Below, piece after piece: positions 7,655-12,059 of a stretch of DNA of 12,059 nucleotides. Under the pieces are notes generated by a model. The model did not search any database. It was not told the origin of the DNA and saw nothing but the letters and a program-made list of their open reading frames with translations. Position 1 is the stretch's first letter. Every line of letters begins with the position of its first letter. The stretch spans positions 1 to 12,059 of the forward strand of contig JAFGJF010000644.1 in the NCBI GenBank assembly GCA_016929205.1, given 5' to 3'. The stretch is from Anaerolineae bacterium (lineage in GTDB: Bacteria > Chloroflexota > Anaerolineae > JAFGEY01). A program made the position numbers and the translations under genes.

Positions 7655-8902
7655 TCACTTGTACTGCGACTGCTGCTGCGCCCATTCCATCACCTGCTGG
7701 GCTGTCATCTTGCCACTATAGAGCTTTTCGAGCGCCTCGTTAAAGATCTGGAACGTGCCATAGATATCCCATCCCGCCGGACTAAAGAACAAGGCGTGTT
7801 CGACCGACGCCCGGGCAACGGCAGCGACATCCTTGCCAACCATATCCTCAAACCCTTTCGACTCGGCGACTGACTTGCGCGCAGGCATGCCATATGGCGG
7901 CACCTGGTGGGTAAGGAACGATATCCAGGCCCAACAAGCATCCGGGTCTTGCGCACTTGTAGAGATGACATACCCGTTGGTAAACGCAAACGTCGCCGAT
8001 TGTTTGCCCTTGGGCAAGGGAACAATACCCCAGTTGATCCCCCATTCTTCATCGTCGAGCCGGCCACCCCGATCAGAGAGTGTGCCAGACCACATACCCA
8101 GACGCCCTTCTCTGATCCCGGTCTGCGTGGACCCGGTCAGGCTGTACGCCTGGCGTGCCTGTTGGGGCGTTGCCGCCGCCTCGTACTCGTACATAAGCTT
8201 GGCATACCAGTCGAGCGCCTCGATCGTGTATACGTCATCAAAGGTCGTGCGCGTCGGATTCTGAAAATCGTCAAAAATCCGCCCCCCATTCTGATAGACA
8301 AAAGCCAACGGATCATTCTTTTGCTCATCGGGGATGTAGCCAAAAATGCCAATCACAGGCGCGTAAAAGGTCTGCGCCGTGCGCAAAAAATCGTCCCACG
8401 TCCAATCGAGTTGGGGATAAGCGACCCCGTATTCGTCAAACAGATCCCGGTTATAATACATCACGCCGACGTCGACCATATATGGTATGGCCCATATCTC
8501 GGTTTCCTCGATTCGAAACATGTCGATCAGCCCAGGATAAAAATCTGCCTGCTCGAATGCCTCATCCTGCCCGATATACGGCGACAGATCCAGGGTCGCA
8601 ACCGCCTCTTCCTGATCCATAAAGCGACGGGTAAAGGGCGAAACATCGAACACATCCATGTCGGGCCACGAAAACCGCTGCGGCCGGACAAACTCGACGG
8701 CGATATGGCGATACTCTTTGTTAAACGCTTCTCTCACCGGCCCAAAATACGCTTCTTCCTCTTCGGTGCAGGCAAAGGTAATGGCCGCCGGTTCTGGCGT
8801 AGGAGTAATCTGGACACAGCCAGACAGAATAACAAACAAACACAACGCCGCACCAATCATACTACGGCGCAAGACCCAAAAGCTATCATTTTTAATCCGC
8901 AT
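7655..8902 (-). CDS. ABC transporter substrate-binding lipoprotein (family 1 solute-binding protein)
   Basis: From ATG 8902 the protein has 415 residues. It begins with a lipoprotein signal peptide: a basic start (MRIK...LRR), a hydrophobic stretch at about 14-26 and lipobox LSGC with the lipidated Cys at 29, then a TPTPEP tether. The mature part has family-1 extracellular binding-protein features: WAIPYMVDVGVMYYN, RDLFDEYG, WTWDDFLRTAQ and, near the C-terminus, a Trp-rich segment. Such proteins usually catch sugars or oligosaccharides outside the cell for an ABC importer. No permease or ATPase gene is in the window, so it either serves distant partners or has a sensing role. ATG 8902 was chosen because AGGAG stands five bases upstream and gives a textbook signal peptide. 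TTG 8944 and ATG 8938 in the same frame would add a polar extension. It is the first gene of the minus-strand run behind a strong promoter. Confidence 0.9.
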   Translation of the reverse strand: MRIKNDSFWVLRRSMIGAALCLFVILSGCVQITPTPEPAAITFACTEEEEAYFGPVREAFNKEYRHIAVEFVRPQRFSWPDMDVFDVSPFTRRFMDQEEAVATLDLSPYIGQDEAFEQADFYPGLIDMFRIEETEIWAIPYMVDVGVMYYNRDLFDEYGVAYPQLDWTWDDFLRTAQTFYAPVIGIFGYIPDEQKNDPLAFVYQNGGRIFDDFQNPTRTTFDDVYTIEALDWYAKLMYEYEAAATPQQARQAYSLTGSTQTGIREGRLGMWSGTLSDRGGRLDDEEWGINWGIVPLPKGKQSATFAFTNGYVISTSAQDPDACWAWISFLTHQVPPYGMPARKSVAESKGFEDMVGKDVAAVARASVEHALFFSPAGWDIYGTFQIFNEALEKLYSGKMTAQQVMEWAQQQSQYK

Positions 8903-8907
8903 CCTTG

Positions 8908-8912
8908 CTCCT
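8908..8912 (-). promoter_or_regulatory. ribosome binding site of the solute-binding protein gene
   Basis: AGGAG on the minus strand is five bases before ATG 8902. It favours this start over the in-frame TTG at 8944 and ATG at 8938, which would place extra polar residues ahead of the lipoprotein signal peptide. Confidence 0.7.
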
Positions 8913-8954
8913 GTGCCACCGTCCTGGGAAACATCCATTGCCAATTCAGCGAAT

Positions 8955-8983
8955 TTGACCTCGCACCATCATTATACTACAAT
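8955..8983 (+). promoter_or_regulatory. sigma-70-type promoter for the EamA-rlmB operon
   Basis: TTGACC at 8955-8960 is followed, after 17 bases, by TACAAT at 8978-8983. Ten of twelve bases match the consensus. Transcription would begin near 8990, about 36 bases before the TTG at 9026. The site interleaves with the leftward promoter: the two -10 boxes are separated by one base, and each lies in the other's spacer. Confidence 0.6.
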
Positions 8984-8999
8984 TAATCTAGCCTGTCAG
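8971..8999 (-). promoter_or_regulatory. near-consensus sigma-70-type promoter for the minus-strand gene run
   Basis: On the minus strand CTGACA (complement of 8994-8999) is followed, after exactly 17 bases, by a perfect TATAAT (complement of 8971-8976). Eleven of twelve bases match the consensus. Transcription would begin near 8964, giving a leader of about 60 bases before ATG 8902. It overlaps a rightward promoter. Confidence 0.7.
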
Positions 9000-9025
9000 G
9001 TAAAGCATATATATGGATCCACACA

Positions 9026-9487
9026 TTGGCGAAAATTAAAATCAGCCGTTCGGCAGCGGGCTACTTGTTTGCACTTGGTTCGGCCGCCGTCATCGCCACC
9101 GCATTTGTCGTCCGCAAATCCATCTCGACCCAGGTCAATCCGGCCATGTTTAGCGTGTGGTGGTATGGCTTTGCCGGTCTCTATGCCTGGTTTACACCCT
9201 GCTGCGCGGTCAATGGCAGCAGATCGACGGCAAAACGGATGGTCTTGACTGCTGCCGGCGCATTCATCAGCCCCTTTCTGGGGTATGTGTTGCGCTACGG
9301 CGCGCTGGCCCGGATCGACGCCGCCAAAGTGGCCGTGGTCGCTGCGGCGCAACCCGTCTTTGTCACGCTCTACACGGCCATTCTTTTTGCCCAATGGCCC
9401 ACGGCACAGCAAAGCTTGGGTGGCATCCTCGCGACTGCCGGCGTACTGTTGATTTTCCGGGCACGAGACGCTGGAGGAAACAGATGA
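9026..9487 (+). CDS. half-size EamA-domain (drug/metabolite transporter-like) membrane protein
   Basis: The protein has 153 residues with five hydrophobic segments (about 12-30, 41-57, 72-89, 98-122 and 128-144). The arrangement matches one EamA domain, including the typical ending: a small-residue helix with AAQPVFVTLY, then the last helix GGILATAGVLLIF. Full members of this exporter superfamily have two such domains and about 300 residues. Here only one is present, and the acidic residue common after helix 4 (gE) is a Gln. The start is unclear: TTG at 9026 is the only conventional start codon between an upstream in-frame stop (8984) and the first helix, and it has no evident ribosome binding site. 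ATG at 9013 is out of frame and meets a stop after eight codons. The promoter 36 bases upstream argues for a short but complete gene, not a leftover half. Its stop overlaps the rlmB start. The substrate is unknown. Confidence 0.75.
   Translation: MAKIKISRSAAGYLFALGSAAVIATAFVVRKSISTQVNPAMFSVWWYGFAGLYAWFTPCCAVNGSRSTAKRMVLTAAGAFISPFLGYVLRYGALARIDAAKVAVVAAAQPVFVTLYTAILFAQWPTAQQSLGGILATAGVLLIFRARDAGGNR
9473..9477 (+). promoter_or_regulatory. ribosome binding site of rlmB inside the EamA gene
   Basis: GGAGG lies within the last codons of the EamA gene, six bases before ATG 9484. Together with the ATGA overlap of stop and start it supports translational coupling, and it excludes the long upstream extension of the rlmB frame. 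Confidence 0.8.
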
Positions 9488-10266
9488 AGGAGCTTTTGTA
9501 CGGTCGCAACCCAATCTATGAATGCTTGCGCGCTGCACGGAGAGATGTGTCCCAGTTGTCGATCGCCACAGGCGTTCAAGAAAAGGGCATCCTCTCTGCG
9601 ACGCTCCGGTTGGCCCAACAGCGCCGTATCCCCATCCAGCGTCTCGACCGCCACCAGCTCGACAAGGCAGTGAAAAACGCCAATCACCAGGGCATCGTGG
9701 CCGAGGTCAGCGATTACCCTTATGCCGGTCTCGAGGCCATCTTTCGGCTTGCACAGGAACGCCACGAGCCGCCCTGGCTGCTGCTGCTCGACTGCCTCCA
9801 GGATCCACAGAATCTGGGTACGCTGCTGCGCACGGCCGAGATCATTGGCGTGCACGGCGTCGTTATCCCTGACCGGCGGGCAGCAGCAGTGACACCTGCC
9901 GTCGCCAGCGCCTCCTCCGGCGCGAGCGAACATCTGCTGGTCGCCCAGGTCACCAACCTGGTGCAGACTATGAAAGCGCTCAAAGCGCAAGACGTGTGGA
10001 TCGCCGGGCTAGAAGACGAGCCTGATGCCGAACTGCTCTGGCAAGCCAGCCTGGGCGGTCCTCTTGCCCTGGTCGTCGGCAGCGAGGGGTCGGGCATGCG
10101 CCGCCTGGTTAAAGATACATGCGACCTGAAAATCCGGCTGCCAATGGTCGGCCAGATCAACTCGCTCAACGCCGCGGTCGCCGGTTCGATCGCCCTGTAC
10201 GAAGTCGCGCACCAGAGAAAGCGGGCGGTTGAGCCTGACCAAACACGGTCACCAGACGATCAGTAG
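9484..10266 (+). CDS. rlmB: 23S rRNA (guanosine-2'-O)-methyltransferase, RlmB/TrmH (SpoU) family
   Basis: The protein has 260 residues, the normal size for RlmB. The N-terminal substrate-binding domain starts with LYGRNPIYECLRA (5-17), typical of RlmB, and ends near NHQGIVAEV (67-75). The SPOUT catalytic domain has all three family motifs: DPQNLGTLLRTAE (107-119) with the conserved Asn110 and catalytic-type Arg116; VVGSEGSGM (197-205) with Glu201; and LPMVGQINSLNAAVA (219-233), which forms the knot and binds S-adenosylmethionine. RlmB methylates the 2'-OH of G2251 (E. coli numbering) in the peptidyl-transferase loop of 23S rRNA. A close TrmH paralogue with another rRNA or tRNA target cannot be excluded. 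ATG 9484 overlaps the stop of the EamA gene as ATGA, so the two are cotranscribed and probably translationally coupled. The frame is open further upstream, but that part is a shadow of the EamA gene. Confidence 0.9.
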   Translation: MKELLYGRNPIYECLRAARRDVSQLSIATGVQEKGILSATLRLAQQRRIPIQRLDRHQLDKAVKNANHQGIVAEVSDYPYAGLEAIFRLAQERHEPPWLLLLDCLQDPQNLGTLLRTAEIIGVHGVVIPDRRAAAVTPAVASASSGASEHLLVAQVTNLVQTMKALKAQDVWIAGLEDEPDAELLWQASLGGPLALVVGSEGSGMRRLVKDTCDLKIRLPMVGQINSLNAAVAGSIALYEVAHQRKRAVEPDQTRSPDDQ

Positions 10267-10293
10267 GGGGAATTATTCAACGCGCCGCTGTAA

Positions 10294-10313
10294 GCAGGCG
10301 GACGGTTGCCTGC
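10294..10313. repeat. small 6-bp inverted repeat downstream of rlmB
   Basis: GCAGGC (10294-10299) and GCCTGC (10308-10313) form a perfect six-base-pair stem with an eight-base loop, 27 bases after the rlmB stop. No T run follows. It may be a minor RNA-processing or pausing hairpin, or chance in G+C-rich sequence. Confidence 0.25.
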
Positions 10314-10325
10314 CAAAGGATGAGC

Positions 10326-10354
10326 GATCTCGGGGGATGCAATCCCCCGAGATT
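10326..10354. terminator. strong hairpin between convergent genes, possible bidirectional terminator
   Basis: A perfect 12-base-pair stem (10327-10338 with 10342-10353, loop GCA) contains five consecutive G:C pairs; a G:T pair extends it by one. It lies 59 bases after the rlmB stop and 12 bases after the stop of the opposing small secreted-protein gene. Symmetry and position suit a hairpin ending or protecting transcripts from both sides. There is no T tract on either side, so it does not meet the classical intrinsic-terminator pattern. The rest of 10267-10366 shows no gene. Confidence 0.5.
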
Positions 10355-10366
10355 CGCGCTTGAGCG

Positions 10367-10798
10367 TTATAAGGCGATGGTCACGTGAGTGATTGTGCCC
10401 TTGTAGAGAGGCATATCGAACGACTCGCTGCTGCCCAGCGGCCGTCCTTCTGCCGTATACACCAGCCAGCGAAACGGGCCTGCGCCAAGCAGATCCTCCG
10501 AGACAAACCACAGGACGTGGTCATCCTCGACCTGACCGCGCCAGCCATCCACATCATGCCATTCTCCCAGACCGTCTTGCCACTGCACGACCGCATCGTA
10601 GGATTCTGTCGCACCAGTCACCGAGAGCTCGATCCCCGCGCCAGCCTTGGGCGGCTGGGACTTGGGTGTGGGCACATCCTCCGGGCGCGTGGGCAGGTCG
10701 GCCAAGGCCAATGCAGGCAGCAGGGCCAAAGCCAAGATCACAATTGATGTTGCCAAGAAAAACTTACGATAGGTTGTATTCATTCGCTGTTTCTCCAT
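10367..10798 (-). CDS. small secreted hypothetical protein
   Basis: The protein has 143 residues from ATG 10798, or 138 from ATG 10783. Both starts have a purine-rich site upstream, and the second gives the neater signal peptide (MNTTYRKFF, a hydrophobic run to about residue 31, then ALALA before DLP). After cleavage there is a Pro-rich stretch (about 35-51) and a domain of about 90 residues with alternating polar and hydrophobic residues and many Trp (VVQWQDGLGEWHDVDGW, GPFRWLVYT), suggesting a compact beta fold. There are no Cys, membrane segments or catalytic motifs in the mature part. I do not recognise a named family. The gene lies 64 bases downstream of a large secreted repeat protein on the same strand, so a shared extracellular role such as accessory or binding partner is possible. 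That is inference only. Confidence 0.75.
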   Translation of the reverse strand: MEKQRMNTTYRKFFLATSIVILALALLPALALADLPTRPEDVPTPKSQPPKAGAGIELSVTGATESYDAVVQWQDGLGEWHDVDGWRGQVEDDHVLWFVSEDLLGAGPFRWLVYTAEGRPLGSSESFDMPLYKGTITHVTIAL

Positions 10799-10803
10799 TT
10801 CGG

Positions 10804-10850
10804 ACCCCCCTCTCCTTTTCTCCCATAGGAGAAAGGGATGGAAAGGGGGT
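10804..10850 (-). repeat. long imperfect hairpin between two secreted-protein genes
   Basis: An upper stem of 11 pairs with one G:T (10813-10823 with 10828-10838, loop CATA) sits on a lower stem of six pairs (10804-10809 with 10845-10850), with a few unpaired bases between them. It fills most of the 64-base gap, the minus-strand transcript reaching it 12 bases after the stop of the surface protein gene. No T run follows, so it may act as a weak terminator or RNA-stability element. Its second arm in the transcript is the purine-rich stretch directly before ATG 10798, so it could also mask a ribosome binding site. Palindromes of this purine/pyrimidine type may be dispersed repeats. Confidence 0.5.
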
Positions 10851-10862
10851 TATCATCCATCG

Positions 10863-12059
10863 TTACGGTCTCTTGGGCAGATCACCGCGGTACAACGATG
10901 GATCACTGATATAGGGTGCCGACACGCTGCTGGCCGGTGCGATCGTGGGACCACCGAGGTTATTGGTCTCATCGCTTTCCTGCACCGCACCGTAATCGAT
11001 GCCCGGATTGGCCGAGTCGACCAAGACATAGATCACTTCGCCACCGGCCAACCCATCAAAATTCGTCTTTTTGGCTACCAGATAGGAGCTATTCAGGGTG
11101 AGTGTCACCGCCTCACCGGGTGCGATGTCCCTCGTGACGCCCCAGGAGACACCCTCGTCGCACAACAACTGCCACGTCTGGTTGACAGACGGCGTGGCAC
11201 GGGGGTTGACGTACAGATCGACCCAGAAATCATCGACCACCGGCGCGAGACCGTTGTTGCGAATAATGACCTCGACATCGCTGTTTGTCAGGACGATCGA
11301 TTGCACAACCAGATCCGGGGCGAAAGCATAGGTGTTGAGCACAACCGGGAAAAAATAGCTCCAGTAGCCAACGGTCAATGTATCCGTGGCGGCCCCGCTG
11401 TTGCCGGCAGATGACGTCAGATCGCCGGTTGTGTTGACGTGGCTGCCTTTGACGCTGCTGGTCACGTCAACCCAGATCGTGCACACGTTGCCTGCTAAAA
11501 CCGATCCGCCCGAGTACGAGAGCGCGCCGCTGCCGGCGGGTGCGGTTAGGGTACCGCCGCTGCAGGTCGTACTGACATTGGCCGGTGTAGCGATCATGAC
11601 CTCGGCCGGCAAGTTGTCGGTAAAGCCCAGGCTGCTTGCGGTGGTACCGCTGTTGCTGTTGTCGATAGTAAAGACGAGCGTGCTGATCCCATCAAGGGCA
11701 ATGGCGCTCGGGATAAAGCGTTTGCTGAACGCCGGCGGTTGGTTGACGGTAGTAAAAGTCATATCGGCTCCGTAGGTAGTGCCGTATGCATTTTGGCCTA
11801 CCGCACGACAGTGATAGAGCGTGCCGGGGGTCAAGCCCGATATGGCCGCGCTGACCGCAGCATCCACGATCCCGGAGACTGGACTCTGATCTGCTGTTAC
11901 CGTGCTGCCATAGCTGGTATCCAGCCCGTACTCAAAAGTTACCGTCGTGCTGTCATTGTTGGCATTGACCGTTCCATTCAGTGTGGCGCCGGTGAGTGTG
12001 ACACCAGATGCCGCCACGGTGTCCACCGTGGGCAGAGCTTGACCGGTGGTAAAGGTCAT
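10863..12059 (-). CDS. secreted surface protein with FN3-like repeats, DUF11-like and CARDB-like domains (partial, 5' end beyond window)
   Basis: At least 398 residues are present; the gene enters from the right edge. The first six residues (MTFTTG) are the end of a preceding repeat, because the same MTFTT recurs 99 residues later, so the Met at the edge is not the start. Residues about 10-104 form an FN3-like repeat (TGATLNGTVNANN, VTFEYG, GLTPGTLYHCRAVG) of a kind often arranged in tandem. Residues about 107-230 resemble a DUF11/DUF7933-type domain (STLVFTIDNSNSG, FTDNLP, ANVSTTC), and residues about 246-360 a CARDB-like domain (APDLVVQSIVL, VEVIIRNNG, ESDETNN). The C-terminus has no sorting signal, LPXTG, or membrane anchor and ends in a short polar tail. 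Such proteins are extracellular, often adhesive or structural. Size, signal peptide and any catalytic domain lie outside the window. The small secreted-protein gene follows downstream. Confidence 0.8.
   Translation of the reverse strand: MTFTTGQALPTVDTVAASGVTLTGATLNGTVNANNDSTTVTFEYGLDTSYGSTVTADQSPVSGIVDAAVSAAISGLTPGTLYHCRAVGQNAYGTTYGADMTFTTVNQPPAFSKRFIPSAIALDGISTLVFTIDNSNSGTTASSLGFTDNLPAEVMIATPANVSTTCSGGTLTAPAGSGALSYSGGSVLAGNVCTIWVDVTSSVKGSHVNTTGDLTSSAGNSGAATDTLTVGYWSYFFPVVLNTYAFAPDLVVQSIVLTNSDVEVIIRNNGLAPVVDDFWVDLYVNPRATPSVNQTWQLLCDEGVSWGVTRDIAPGEAVTLTLNSSYLVAKKTNFDGLAGGEVIYVLVDSANPGIDYGAVQESDETNNLGGPTIAPASSVSAPYISDPSLYRGDLPKRP
11742..12059 (-). repeat. one full and one partial unit of a 297-base coding repeat
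   Basis: The DNA encoding the repeat end (MTFTT with flanking codons) occurs at about 11742-11762 and again at 12040-12059, 297 bases (99 codons) apart and similar but not identical. This shows the edge of a tandem array of FN3-like modules that continues to the right. Divergence at third positions suggests the units are old or have been kept apart by selection. Confidence 0.6.

Noticed and set aside
7907..8986. 359-codon open frame on the plus strand
   Set aside because: It is antisense to nearly the whole solute-binding protein gene, which has a clear signal peptide and family motifs. Its Arg/His/Pro-rich translation has no domain and looks like a shadow frame.
9157..9483. 109-codon upstream extension of rlmB
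   Set aside because: It is out of frame over the EamA gene and does not resemble RlmB. The strong GGAGG site before ATG 9484 marks the true start.
9370..9990. 206-codon minus-strand frame opposite rlmB
   Set aside because: It is antisense to the conserved rlmB sequence and has no family motifs or initiation signal.
10855..10903. 10-bp inverted repeat (ATCCATCGTT / AACGATGGAT) straddling the stop of the surface protein gene
   Set aside because: The arms are perfect but 29 bases apart and half in coding sequence. No T run or neighbouring structure supports a terminator, so it may be chance.
1..12059. Search for CRISPR arrays, tRNA/rRNA genes, IS elements, integrases, toxin-antitoxin and defence genes
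   Set aside because: No direct-repeat arrays, cloverleaf-like sequences, transposase motifs or nuclease/toxin motifs were seen by eye on either strand.

Overview
This window looks like a stretch of bacterial chromosome with about 55% G+C. It carries a six-gene run on the minus strand, a two-gene operon on the plus strand that diverges from it, and a convergent minus-strand block encoding secreted or surface proteins that runs off the right edge. The organism is most likely a member of the Chloroflexota (Anaerolineae/Caldilineae-like). This is an inference from protein style: a membrane glycosyltransferase with a C-terminal beta domain, a Gram-positive-type lipoprotein binding protein, and large secreted proteins built from FN3-like, DUF11-like and CARDB-like modules. 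No rRNA, tRNA, CRISPR array, IS element or phage gene was seen.

Layout. Positions 1-140 hold no gene, only a possible terminator hairpin and a weak promoter facing left. From 141 to 8902, all on the minus strand, the genes in transcription order are: an ABC-type solute-binding lipoprotein (7655-8902), an Ldh_2-family oxidoreductase (6664-7644), a UbiB/ABC1-family atypical kinase (4942-6651), a GT-C/PMT-like membrane glycosyltransferase (2508-4874), a lysylphosphatidylglycerol-synthetase-TM-type membrane protein (1544-2488) and a B12-binding-domain radical SAM protein (141-1526). Gaps are 10-20 bases except the 67 bases upstream of the glycosyltransferase, so the block may be one transcript or two. 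The last three fit cell-envelope lipid or glycan work; the first three are harder to tie together.

The region 8903-9025 is the regulatory centre of the window. It has two near-consensus sigma-70-type promoters, back to back and overlapping, with their -10 boxes one base apart. The rightward one drives a half-size EamA membrane protein (9026-9487) whose stop overlaps the start of an RlmB-type 23S rRNA 2'-O-methyltransferase (9484-10266). The rlmB end faces the end of a small secreted protein gene (10367-10798, minus). Between them lies a 12-bp perfect stem without a T tract. Upstream of the small gene is the 3' end of a repeat-containing surface protein (10863 to beyond 12059, minus). Between those two genes is a long imperfect hairpin that could occlude one of the two possible ribosome binding sites of the small gene.

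I found no defence island or clearly new enzyme system. The items most worth a second look are the overlapping divergent promoters, the half-length EamA gene coupled to rlmB, the divergent Ldh_2 protein beside a binding protein with no permease, and the secreted-protein pair with its hairpin.
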